A stretch of DNA of 64,000 bases from Akkermansia sp. (GTDB taxonomy: Bacteria > Verrucomicrobiota > Verrucomicrobiia > Verrucomicrobiales > Akkermansiaceae), in the NCBI GenBank assembly GCA_017477935.1, contig JAFVIC010000003.1:1-64000 (forward strand). The letters are read 5' to 3'. The stretch's first letter is position 1, and the number at the start of each line of letters is the position of its first letter. Position numbers and translations under genes: made by a program. The notes under the pieces are model-generated. The model did no database searches. It was given only the letters and a program-made list of their open reading frames with translations, and was not told the origin of the DNA. Positions 17,561-26,035 of this stretch are shown here, piece after piece.

Positions 17561-19201
17561 TCAGCCCTTCATGCCGGAGATGTTGCCGTCGGCATCGATC
17601 TTAATGGCGCAGGCGGAGGGCACTTTCGGCAGAGCAGGCATACGCATGATATCACCGCAAAGAGCCACCAGGAACCCGGCACCGTTTGCAATCTCGAAGT
17701 CGCGCACCGTGATAGTGAAACCTGTGGGGCGGCCGGGCAGAGTGGCGTTGTCAGAAAGAGAGTTCTGTGTCTTGGCCATGCAGATAGGCAGGTCAGTCAG
17801 GCCGTTGGCAGCCATGAGGGCCAGCTTCTTCTGGGCGGCCTTGGTCAGCACCACGCCATCGGCACCGTAAATCTTGCGGGCAATGGTGGCCATGCGTTCC
17901 TCGACGGGGATGTCGAGTTCGTAAAGGCACTTGTAAGGCTCGGGAGCGGCACCCTCCATGCTCTCAGCCACGATGGCAGCCAGTTCGCGGGCACCCTCAC
18001 CGCCCTTGCCGAAGACGTTGGCCACAGCGCAGCCTACCCCCATTTCGGCGCAGAGTTCCTTCACGGCGGCGATTTCCTCTTCCGTGTCGAAGGCCTCGAA
18101 AAGGTTGATAGCGACGGTCACGGGGCGGTTGTAGAGCTTGGCGCTCTCGATATGGGCCTGCAGGTTGGCCAGACCACGGCGCACAGCATCGGCATTCGGC
18201 GGGTCAAGCTCAGTTTTGGCCACGCCACCGTGCATCTTGAGCGCACGAATAGTAGCAACGATGACAATGGCGTCCGGCGACAGGCCGCTCTGACGGCACT
18301 TGATATCGAGGAATTTTTCAGCCCCCAGGTCGAAGGCGAAGCCGGCCTCGGTCACGGCATAGTCCGCGCAGGCCAGTGCCATCTTGGTAGCGATGACGGA
18401 GTTGCAACCGTGGGCAATATTGGCGAAGGGACCACCATGCACGAAAGCAGGCACACCCTCAAGGGACTGCACAAGGTTGGGATTGATAGCCTCTCGCAAG
18501 ATGGCGAGCAGGGAATCCGTCACACCGAACTCACGGGCATACACAGCCTGGTCATCGGCCGTGAAACCAACCACGATGTTGTCGATACGGCGGCGCAAGT
18601 CCTCCAAATCCTCAGCCAGGCAGAAACAAGCCATGATTTCCGAAGCCGGGGTGATGTTGAACCCATCTTCGCGGGGCACGCCGTTCTTGTTCAGGCCCAC
18701 AACGATATTGCGCAGAGCGCGGTCGTTCATGTCAATCACGCGCTTCCAGAGCACCTTATTCTGGTCAAGGCGGGTTGTCTTGTAGAAGAGAGCATTGTCG
18801 ATAACGGCAGCCAGCAGGTTGTTAGCCGAAGTAATAGCGGGGAAGTCACCGTTAAAGCACAGGTTGATGCTCTCCCCCGGGGTGATGCTCGAAGCACCGC
18901 CACCCGTGGCTCCGCCCTTGCGCCCGAACACCGGGCCCATGCTCGGCTCACGCAGCGCAAGACACACACTCTTACCGTTGGCCTTCAGCCCCTGGGCCAG
19001 ACCGATGGAAACCGTCGTCTTACCCTCGCCGGCCGGTGTCGGAGTGAGAGCACTCACCAAAATGAGCTTGCCCTTGCGCTCACGTTCGCGGAGCACCTGC
19101 AGACTCACCTTGGCCTTGTCGCGACCGTAGGGGACAATCATCTGCTCATCCAGCCCCAGAGCGGCTGCCATCTTTGCGGTAAAGCTTTCTGTGTTCGCCA
19201 T
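17561..19201 (-). CDS. fhs: Formate--tetrahydrofolate ligase
   Basis: 546 aa from ATG 19201. The long upstream extension of the frame crosses the promoter and is rejected. It makes 10-formyl-THF from formate, THF and ATP, feeding purine and one-carbon metabolism. The P-loop TPAGEGKTTVSIGLAQG and LREPSMGPVFGRKGGATGGG are family hallmarks. LCFNGDFPAITSANN and FVHGGPFANIAHGCNSV follow. Length agrees with the family (about 555). The -10 box ends only 6 nt before the ATG, so the mRNA should be strictly leaderless. Confidence 0.97.
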   Translation of the reverse strand: MANTESFTAKMAAALGLDEQMIVPYGRDKAKVSLQVLRERERKGKLILVSALTPTPAGEGKTTVSIGLAQGLKANGKSVCLALREPSMGPVFGRKGGATGGGASSITPGESINLCFNGDFPAITSANNLLAAVIDNALFYKTTRLDQNKVLWKRVIDMNDRALRNIVVGLNKNGVPREDGFNITPASEIMACFCLAEDLEDLRRRIDNIVVGFTADDQAVYAREFGVTDSLLAILREAINPNLVQSLEGVPAFVHGGPFANIAHGCNSVIATKMALACADYAVTEAGFAFDLGAEKFLDIKCRQSGLSPDAIVIVATIRALKMHGGVAKTELDPPNADAVRRGLANLQAHIESAKLYNRPVTVAINLFEAFDTEEEIAAVKELCAEMGVGCAVANVFGKGGEGARELAAIVAESMEGAAPEPYKCLYELDIPVEERMATIARKIYGADGVVLTKAAQKKLALMAANGLTDLPICMAKTQNSLSDNATLPGRPTGFTITVRDFEIANGAGFLVALCGDIMRMPALPKVPSACAIKIDADGNISGMKG

Positions 19202-19207
19202 GTGCGC

Positions 19208-19236
19208 ACTATAGCACATATTTTGCGCTTTGGCAA
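19208..19236 (-). promoter_or_regulatory. Promoter of fhs, leaderless
   Basis: TTGCCA (19231-19236), 17 bp, TATAGT (19208-19213) on the minus strand; 6 nt to the ATG. Confidence 0.7.
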
Positions 19237-19313
19237 ACGCAATATGGCTCAAAATGCGCGATTTCTGCTCAAAAACAACATCCGGGGCGCTCCCGGCCCC
19301 GGCGTTTCTGCTC

Positions 19314-19886
19314 TCAGTGAGAGGCAGGCAGCGAACAGGCGCCGCGCTCATCAGCCGGGGTAATGGGGGCATAGGCCGGTGCCAGGCGGAACAACTGCAC
19401 CGGCTGAGATAAATCAAAACGGCACTCTGTCGCGCTCCCGTCAGGGGAGATGAAACTCAGACACAGCGCCCCGGCACCCGTAGTCTCGAAACGGGTAGCC
19501 TTGGGCACCCAACGGTAAGCACGGGAAAGTATGCGGTACGTACCGGTGTGGTGATAGTAGCCATCGCGCAGGCAATACACCTTAAACTCACGGATGATGC
19601 TGCCGCAGCCGGGTTCAGAAAGCAACACGACCATGCTGCCATCTGCATTCGTGAACCAATCTTCCGGCAGGGCAAAACCTGCTGCCAGGTGTTGCAGCAG
19701 CAGGGAACCGACGTCAGCCGCAGCCACCGGCCCGGGTGCCGCAACTTCCGGCAGTCCGGGGGCACGGCGGTACTGTTGCCCTGCCGCCTGCAGCGAACGA
19801 GAGGCGGTATTTTCATACCGCACAAATTCATAGCCCTGCACTGCACCGGCAAGCAGAGCTATGGAGATGGTAAGACTGCGCAACAT
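19314..19886 (-). CDS. Secreted protein of unknown function, downstream of der
   Basis: 190 aa with a short signal peptide (SLTISIALLAGAVQG). The mature part has no recognised domain. It contains paired aromatics and Cys (CGSIIREFKVYC, GYYHHTGTYRILSRAYRW) and looks like a small beta-rich periplasmic protein. It begins 10 bp after der ends and is probably co-transcribed with it. A functional link with ribosome assembly is not implied by the sequence. Confidence 0.65.
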   Translation of the reverse strand: MLRSLTISIALLAGAVQGYEFVRYENTASRSLQAAGQQYRRAPGLPEVAAPGPVAAADVGSLLLQHLAAGFALPEDWFTNADGSMVVLLSEPGCGSIIREFKVYCLRDGYYHHTGTYRILSRAYRWVPKATRFETTGAGALCLSFISPDGSATECRFDLSQPVQLFRLAPAYAPITPADERGACSLPASH

Positions 19887-19896
19887 GGCCGGTCAA

Positions 19897-21312
19897 TCAG
19901 TCATTGCGTACGCGCGAGCGCGGTGAAAGAACAATGGGCACCCCGGCGGCTTTGATACGCGAGCGAATGGTATTGCGCAGGTACTGGGCGTAGCTGTCGG
20001 TGAGCAGTCGTTTATCATTCACAAACAGCACGTAGGTCGGCACGGGAATGGTGGTGTATTTCTCATTCACAGCCGTGGTGGCATAAAAGAGCTTAAGGCG
20101 CTTCTTGAGCACGCGGTGCTGACCGGGAGGGTTCATCTCCATGGCGCGCTGCAGCAGGCGGTTGAGCTCACCGGTGCCCGGCATGTTCAGAGCCTCTTGT
20201 CGTACGCGGGCGATGGATTTAAAAATAGCCGGCATGCCCTCGCCTAACTTGGCGGAGACGATGGCAATGGGCGCATAGTCCAGGAAGAAGAGATTTTCTT
20301 TTATATGCTCCTTAACGGCTTCCTTTCGGGCAGAGAGGGGCGCCTCGGCACAATAGAGGTCAAACTTATTCACCACGATGATGCAGGGCTTGCTCTCCTT
20401 TGCGATGATAGAGCCGATCCGGCGATCCTGCTGGGTGACGCCGGCGGCCATATCGATGACCAGCAGGCAGATGTCACAGCGGCGTATGGCTTTCTCACTG
20501 CGCATGGCTGAGAACACCTCGACCGAAGTATCGCGCTTGGAGCGGGGGCGCATACCGGCCGTATCAATCAGCACATAGGGCTGCTCCTCGCGGGTGTAGG
20601 GGATGTCGATGGCATCTCGCGTGGTACCGGCGATGTCAGAGACAATGGTGCGCTTGTCGTTGAGAATGGCATTCACCAATGAGGATTTACCGGCATTCGG
20701 GCGGCCAACGATAGCCACGCGGATGGGAGAATCGGCCGTTACTTCCTCGCGGTCAGGTTCCTCTTCGGGGGTAGCATCGGCGGCGGCCTCAGCCTTCACA
20801 GGGGTAGCCCCCAGGGACTTCAGGTGGCGGTTCAGTTTGTCGGCCAGTTGAGCGAACCCTCGCCCGTGAGCAGCCGAAGTGAACACATACTCACTGAACC
20901 CCAGACCGGCGAATTCACCGAGGTTGAGCTCCTGCTTTTCGGTATCAGCCTTGTTGAGCACAAGCATCACCGGCACATCAGCCTTGTGCAGGCGAGCAGC
21001 GATGGTCTTGTCGATAGGGGTCAGGTGGTCGCGGCAATCGCACACGAACATGATGAGGTCGGCAGCATTCAGCGCGATATCGGCCTCTTGCTGAACACGG
21101 GCGGCAAAGCCGTCATCAAGCGTGGAGCCGATACCGCCGGTGTCAACCACCAGAGCCTCATAATCCGTTATACGGCAGGGGGCACTCAGGCGGTCACGGG
21201 TTACACCGGGTTGGTCATGCACAATGGCGATACGCCGCGCCACCATGCGGTTGAAAATGGCAGATTTACCTACATTCGGACGACCGACTATTGCTATTGT
21301 TGGAGATGACAC
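19897..21312 (-). CDS. der: Ribosome-assembly GTPase Der (EngA)
   Basis: 471 aa. Tandem G domains: the first P-loop is GRPNVGKS near the N-terminus, with NKAD; the second is GRPNAGKS near residue 200, with DTAGMRPRSKRD and NKFD. The C-terminal KH-like domain has HRVLKKRLKLFYATT and FVNDKRLLTDSYAQYLRN. It assists 50S maturation. An acidic linker (EEEPDREEVTADS) separates the G domains. The start is GTG at 21312, giving SSPTIAIVGRPNVGKS. TATAAT at 21331-21336 on the minus strand lies 18 nt upstream. Confidence 0.96.
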   Translation of the reverse strand: MSSPTIAIVGRPNVGKSAIFNRMVARRIAIVHDQPGVTRDRLSAPCRITDYEALVVDTGGIGSTLDDGFAARVQQEADIALNAADLIMFVCDCRDHLTPIDKTIAARLHKADVPVMLVLNKADTEKQELNLGEFAGLGFSEYVFTSAAHGRGFAQLADKLNRHLKSLGATPVKAEAAADATPEEEPDREEVTADSPIRVAIVGRPNAGKSSLVNAILNDKRTIVSDIAGTTRDAIDIPYTREEQPYVLIDTAGMRPRSKRDTSVEVFSAMRSEKAIRRCDICLLVIDMAAGVTQQDRRIGSIIAKESKPCIIVVNKFDLYCAEAPLSARKEAVKEHIKENLFFLDYAPIAIVSAKLGEGMPAIFKSIARVRQEALNMPGTGELNRLLQRAMEMNPPGQHRVLKKRLKLFYATTAVNEKYTTIPVPTYVLFVNDKRLLTDSYAQYLRNTIRSRIKAAGVPIVLSPRSRVRND

Positions 21313-21360
21313 GAAGATTGAAAGTTAAAGATTATAATAGATGAGAGCTAGATCATGACA

Positions 21361-22212
21361 TCAATCGCGGTTGGGGCGATCGGAAGTGGAGCGGATGGGG
21401 CCCTCGGCAGGGTTCTTGGGGCGCTCGAAGGGGGTCAGGCCGATGGCACGGATGGCACCGGCGGAGCTTACCAGGTCCACAGGGCCGCCGGTGCGCTTCA
21501 TCACCTTGTAGTGGCGGCGGTTACCGCGATTGTCCATGATGGAATAGCAGAAATACTGCGGGGTCGACTGGCAGAGCACATGCATGTTCTGAGCGCTGTC
21601 GAGCACGACACGCGGCTGCATGAAATTGAGGAACTGGCCCATGTAGCAGGCACCCAGCACCACGTGATTGTCGGCATTCGTCACCTGGCCGAACAGGCAA
21701 TCCTTCCCGCCCACGCGCAGCAGGCGCACGCTCATGTTCAGACGTTCGCCGCGGGATTGCACGGTGAAATTGCGCACAGTACCGCCATTCGCCAGCAGGA
21801 ACGAGGCTCGGTTCGAGCTGTAGGTCGTCTGCATGTCGGGCATACGCACGGTGGCCACCACCTTGTAGGTACCGTCACGCCCCAGGTTATAATAGGGGCG
21901 CAGGTTGGCTGTGACGGTACGGGAAGAACCGGCCGGCACATCGAGCCTGGGGAAATTCGGTATCGTATTGGGCGAGATGGGCTGGGGTTCGCCACCACGG
22001 GTGACGGTGAAGTGCAGCCAGCTGCGACCGGTAGTGTTGACAAATGAGACGGTACGGTCGGTGAAGTTTTCAATTTTTACCTGCAGGGCGACATTCTCGC
22101 CCACCAGGAATTCCTTGCGCACGGGCTGAATGCGCACTTCAACCTGAGCTGCAGCCTGCCCCGCCAGCAACAGGCAGAACACGGCAAGTACGATAGTGAT
22201 GATGTTTTTCAT
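21361..22212 (-). CDS. Secreted protein of unknown function, Ig-like
   Basis: 283 aa. Signal peptide 1-22 (IVLAVFCLLLAGQAAAQ). The N-terminal 120 residues read like an immunoglobulin-type beta sandwich (FLVGENVALQVKIENFTDRT, GTYKVVATVRMP). The rest is not recognised and ends in a charged Pro/Arg tail. It is the last gene of a minus-strand cluster with the pseudokinase-FGE protein, 31 bp downstream of it. A periplasmic or surface role is inferred from the signal peptide. Confidence 0.7.
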   Translation of the reverse strand: MKNIITIVLAVFCLLLAGQAAAQVEVRIQPVRKEFLVGENVALQVKIENFTDRTVSFVNTTGRSWLHFTVTRGGEPQPISPNTIPNFPRLDVPAGSSRTVTANLRPYYNLGRDGTYKVVATVRMPDMQTTYSSNRASFLLANGGTVRNFTVQSRGERLNMSVRLLRVGGKDCLFGQVTNADNHVVLGACYMGQFLNFMQPRVVLDSAQNMHVLCQSTPQYFCYSIMDNRGNRRHYKVMKRTGGPVDLVSSAGAIRAIGLTPFERPKNPAEGPIRSTSDRPNRD

Positions 22213-22243
22213 GATTAGTATGAATGGGGCTTGGGTTTATAAA

Positions 22244-23656
22244 TCAGTCTTTATCAGTTGGAATAGGAAGGAGAATGCGGAACCCGCGGCGCACATCGCG
22301 CGCGGCACGGTCAGGCTCAATAACCGGCCCCTTGCTGCCGGTGGCCGGCAGCAGCACCTGTCCCTCGGCATACAGCATATCAGCCGGTCGAGTGGTAGTG
22401 GTCCACTCTTCAGGCAGGGGGGAGTCGCTATCGGCCTGTTCACGGGCGGCGGACAGCACTGCGGCCGAGGGAAGTTCAGCACCGCGGAAATTAGCGTAGG
22501 CGAGGGCATCCCAATACGACACGCCGCGCACGGGCGTACGCGAGGTGATTTTTTCACCATGCCAGGGCTTACCGCTGTCTACAGCTTCGAGCTGTTGCTG
22601 CCACTCGACGGGGGTATGATTACCGCAATCATCGGGCACGCCTTTGTTGATGGCAGCGCGGCGGAACTGGTTGGTCGCGGAGGGGTCTTCGTAAACATTG
22701 AGGAATCGCTGGTACTCCAATATGCTGACAGGGCGCAGCAACACACGGCGCGGCCCCTGCTCGGCCTGCACATACAGGAAACGCCCGCTACGCTCCGGCA
22801 ACAGCTCACCTTCACCGGACAGGAACAGAGCCCCGGCGCACCCCATCAGCACCACAAACAGAGCAGCCACCCCCAGGTAGAGAATACGGCGGTGCAGGCG
22901 GCGGCGGGCTTGCTTTTGCCGCACCTGGCGCCCCACGTTGCCGGAGCTCAGGTTCTGCACCGCACTGCGGGTCAGCAGGGGGGCTGTCTGAATATTGATT
23001 TCATCTGCCGTAGCGGCAATAGCCTCCCAATCGAGGTACTGCCCTTCGTACCCCTGTTCAATCCAGCGCACCAGGGTGGCTACACGCCCCTGCCCCGGTA
23101 CATCCCGGGGCAAGACAGGTTGCAGAGCATCTGCCAGTGACTGCATGTGTGACCCGATGGCAGCGGGGTCGCTCTCACCGCACAGCACAGGGGAAAGCAC
23201 ACGCACGCAGTCATCTCCCTTCACATAAATGGAGTGTGCCGGCAGGGGCTCCATGGCCAGGTTCTGCCGCGCGGCATCGGCATACATGCGCGCTACGGTG
23301 GCAATCACGGTGCAAGCCTGCGCCGTGGTGAGGCGTACCCCGGCAGCCGCTAATTGTGCAAGGTTCTCACCGGCAGGGCGTTCGTGGGTCAGGAACCAGA
23401 TATTGCCGGCCATTTTCGATTCAAGAACCTGGCTTATACCCGGCAATACAGCCGCACCGCGAGCCCGCACGACGTGAATAAAATAGTCCGTCGCAGCCCG
23501 GTCAGCCCCCGGGCGCAGCACCTGTACCACCACACCTCGCTCCACATGGCTCTGCCGAGCCAGGTACAGGTCAGTGAGCTCACCTCGACCCAACAATTCC
23601 GTGAGCGTATAAACGCCCAGGCGAGTCGGCAGGTTCTCAAAATCAGGTTCAGACAT
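22244..23656 (-). CDS. Membrane pseudokinase fused to FGE-like domain
   Basis: 470 aa from ATG 23656. Residues 10-225 follow a protein kinase (YTLTELLGRGELTDLYLAR). The glycine loop is degraded, the VAVK lysine is Gln (GVVVQVLRPG), and no HRD or DFG is present, so catalysis is unlikely. A basic stretch (QKQARRRLHRR) precedes a transmembrane helix near 260-280. The outer part resembles the formylglycine-generating-enzyme/sulfatase-modifying fold: RPVSILEYQRFLN, TPVRGVSYWDALAYANFRG, LPEEWT, RRGFRIL. The catalytic Cys pair of true FGE is not seen. The layout suggests signalling or scaffolding across the membrane. Confidence 0.7.
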   Translation of the reverse strand: MSEPDFENLPTRLGVYTLTELLGRGELTDLYLARQSHVERGVVVQVLRPGADRAATDYFIHVVRARGAAVLPGISQVLESKMAGNIWFLTHERPAGENLAQLAAAGVRLTTAQACTVIATVARMYADAARQNLAMEPLPAHSIYVKGDDCVRVLSPVLCGESDPAAIGSHMQSLADALQPVLPRDVPGQGRVATLVRWIEQGYEGQYLDWEAIAATADEINIQTAPLLTRSAVQNLSSGNVGRQVRQKQARRRLHRRILYLGVAALFVVLMGCAGALFLSGEGELLPERSGRFLYVQAEQGPRRVLLRPVSILEYQRFLNVYEDPSATNQFRRAAINKGVPDDCGNHTPVEWQQQLEAVDSGKPWHGEKITSRTPVRGVSYWDALAYANFRGAELPSAAVLSAAREQADSDSPLPEEWTTTTRPADMLYAEGQVLLPATGSKGPVIEPDRAARDVRRGFRILLPIPTDKD

Positions 23657-23679
23657 AATCAATACCGAGGAACTAAAGG

Positions 23680-25137
23680 TTACGAGGGGTCAATCTCTTC
23701 GATAAATCGTGAAAATGGGGTTTCCGTTTCATCGCCGCTGCTCTCTTCATCGGTGCTGATGTCTTCATCAACAGCGGGGATAGCCTCCTCATCCGGCAGG
23801 GGCAATTCATCAGCGAACTCGGGCACCAGGCCGTCATCCGTCGTCACGCCGGTATCAGGCAACAGGTTGTAATCGCCGGATGAGCGCGAATGAGCACGAG
23901 CTGCGCGGGCATCAAGCATTTGCTCATGCAGCAACAGAGCCGACGGGCTGCTCAGGCAGTCGAGCGGCTCACCGCGGTAGTAGAGCTTGGCGGTATAACC
24001 GTAGTAGCGGCGAGAGCCATAAACTCCCTGCTCCTCACTGCTGAGCGGGGGCAGATTGTAGGTGACGATGAGGTTTTCCTCCTGCGCATCGAAAGTCTGC
24101 GTAGCGTTCTCCCACTGGACCTGGGGGGCGTAGTTTTCCGAAAATTCGATTTTGGTGTTATTCACCAGCACGAAGAAGCGCACACGAATCAATATATCCT
24201 CCACCCGCACTTCTTCCCCGGGGGCAAGCATGACGGGCAGGCGCATGGTAACGCTGTCGCCGGTGTAGTCATCGAAACTATGCCGCACAAGCGGCGGGCC
24301 GAAGGAGAGCTTGCCGCGCATGGCTGAAGGCTGCGCCAGCCCGAAGGTCAGGCGGCGCGAGGCGCGCTCGAAATACTTGCCGGCCCGGTCACGCTGGCGG
24401 AACACCTGCGTGTAAAAATCACGCGCTTTTTCGGGGTTGAGCAATTTATCGTACGCCATGCCGTAGTAGTACAGCAGCGCCGGATATTCGGGTGCCAGGG
24501 TGCGCCCCTGCTCCAGGCAGAGCACGCACAGGCGCATATCCCCGGCCACCATGGCCGTCACGGCTTTGCGAATCAGGCGGTCGAGCTCATCAGCATCCTC
24601 TGCATTCAGGGCATTGCCTGCGGCATCGGTCGGCACGATAGCGGCGGGAGCGTCGCCTGCCTGCTCAGCGGGTTTATCCGGGGTACCGTAGTCACCTATA
24701 TCAACCCCGGTTTCTTCCCATACAATCGTGTTGACATCTCGCGGTTGCAGGGGCGGAGCCTCATCTCCCGCCGAGGGCTCATCCGGGGTGGCCTCATTGC
24801 CCCCGCTGCCGGAACTGGCGCTGATTTCTGCTGCACCGCCGTTACGAGCGCTCATCTGCAGCCCGAAAGACTGCACCTCAACCGCTGCCATGTAAACATC
24901 TGCCGCATGCTGCGTGCGCGCAGCCGCCACCTCCAGTCGGCGTACCACACCAATCCCCAGCACACAGAGTTCAAGGGCAATTACCAGCCCCAGCCCATAC
25001 ACCACAAAGCGGCGGGAGCTCAAGGCTCTCGCCACTGCACGGGCTGCACCGGCCGCGCCACGGCGGGTCGGGCGGCAGTTTTTCAGCGTTCTGAGTAAAA
25101 ACTCAGTCGCCCGAATCACTGTTCGAGGGGGCCTCAT
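23680..25137 (-). CDS. Membrane-anchored TPR-containing protein, unknown function
   Basis: 485 aa from ATG 25137, overlapping the previous gene by 35 bp, so the two are translationally linked. A basic cytoplasmic N-terminus precedes one transmembrane helix (VVYGLGLVIALELCVLGIGVV, split by the window of residues 45-65). An Ala/Glu/Pro-rich linker follows. A TPR-like helical pair (ALLYYYGMAYDKLLNPEKA, ARDFYTQVFRQ) lies near the middle. The C-terminal half is beta-rich (GEEVRVEDILIRVRFFVLV) and the tail is highly acidic. No enzyme motif was found. It probably works with the pseudokinase-FGE protein encoded 24 bp downstream. Confidence 0.65.
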   Translation of the reverse strand: MRPPRTVIRATEFLLRTLKNCRPTRRGAAGAARAVARALSSRRFVVYGLGLVIALELCVLGIGVVRRLEVAAARTQHAADVYMAAVEVQSFGLQMSARNGGAAEISASSGSGGNEATPDEPSAGDEAPPLQPRDVNTIVWEETGVDIGDYGTPDKPAEQAGDAPAAIVPTDAAGNALNAEDADELDRLIRKAVTAMVAGDMRLCVLCLEQGRTLAPEYPALLYYYGMAYDKLLNPEKARDFYTQVFRQRDRAGKYFERASRRLTFGLAQPSAMRGKLSFGPPLVRHSFDDYTGDSVTMRLPVMLAPGEEVRVEDILIRVRFFVLVNNTKIEFSENYAPQVQWENATQTFDAQEENLIVTYNLPPLSSEEQGVYGSRRYYGYTAKLYYRGEPLDCLSSPSALLLHEQMLDARAARAHSRSSGDYNLLPDTGVTTDDGLVPEFADELPLPDEEAIPAVDEDISTDEESSGDETETPFSRFIEEIDPS

Positions 25138-25909
25138 ATTCCGTAATTTCACCTTGGTACTGAGCCAGCAGCGCCTGCATAAACTGCTCTGCCGGCTCAC
25201 CTTTTTCCTTATTAAAACCACCGTAAGTCATGCCATCGGCCTTCAGCTTACGGCCGTTGACGGTCAGTGTAGCGCACCCCTTGAAACCGGGCCCCCACTG
25301 GCGCAGGTCAATATGGCTGATGTCAGCCACGCGGAACTGCTGCCCGGCAACGGTCAGGCAATCGCCCCGCAGCTCCATAACTCGCCCACGGGTGCGCAGC
25401 GCAAAATACAACAACACGCAGCCCAGCAGAATAAACACACCACCGGCAATCCACTGCTCACGGATTGCCCCCAGGTCATACGCATGTTCCCCCGGGCTGA
25501 TGGGCAGCTGCAGGCGGCGACTGTAAGCAGCCCAGCAATCGCTCCAACTGCTGCTCATGGCCGCGTGATTCAGCACCTCGGGCGGGCAGCTCACAGCGGC
25601 CTCGCACTGCGGCGGCAGGGGGTAGCGCAGATCACCCAGCACAGCCATGAGTTCACCCTCCACCTGTTCGGTGGCAATAAGCGGTCGATTGCTCATTTCC
25701 GCCACCCATTCAGTCTCCGTGCACTCCAGCGCCTGTTTTCCCAGTTCGGCAAAAGCCTTGAAACTGCATATCACCTCGTTCTTCTGACGATAGCCCGTGT
25801 GACCATCGTAGAAGAAATAAACAGCGAACCCGAAAAGGGCTGCTATCACTATACCGAAACGCACAAAAGTATCGGTCGTCGGTTTACAGATGATGTGTGT
25901 CTCGCTCAT
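25103..25909 (-). CDS. Two-pass membrane protein, unknown function
   Basis: 268 aa from ATG 25909. A -10 box TAGAAT (25918-25923) lies 8 nt upstream with only a weak -35, so an earlier in-frame start at 25963 would be upstream of transcription. Transmembrane helices lie at about 16-35 (GIVIAALFGFAVYFFY) and in the middle (WIAGGVFILLGCVLLYFAL). The C-terminal cytoplasmic part resembles a PH-like strand pattern (GRVMELRGDCLTVAGQQFRV, VNGRKLKADG). It is first gene of the cluster running to 21361. Confidence 0.65.
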   Translation of the reverse strand: MSETHIICKPTTDTFVRFGIVIAALFGFAVYFFYDGHTGYRQKNEVICSFKAFAELGKQALECTETEWVAEMSNRPLIATEQVEGELMAVLGDLRYPLPPQCEAAVSCPPEVLNHAAMSSSWSDCWAAYSRRLQLPISPGEHAYDLGAIREQWIAGGVFILLGCVLLYFALRTRGRVMELRGDCLTVAGQQFRVADISHIDLRQWGPGFKGCATLTVNGRKLKADGMTYGGFNKEKGEPAEQFMQALLAQYQGEITEYEAPSNSDSGD

Positions 25910-26035
25910 GTGCTTATATTCTAGCATATTCTCCGGCACTTGCACAGTCAAAAATTCCCCCACGGCAGCGAATATCGCGTCATCCCCTTCTCTCCCCCCC
26001 GCGGCACCGTATTACCGCTGTAGCCATTCACCGGC

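Noticed and set aside
17531..19363. 610-codon plus-strand frame opposite fhs
   Set aside because: Antisense shadow of a gene with all FTHFS signatures.
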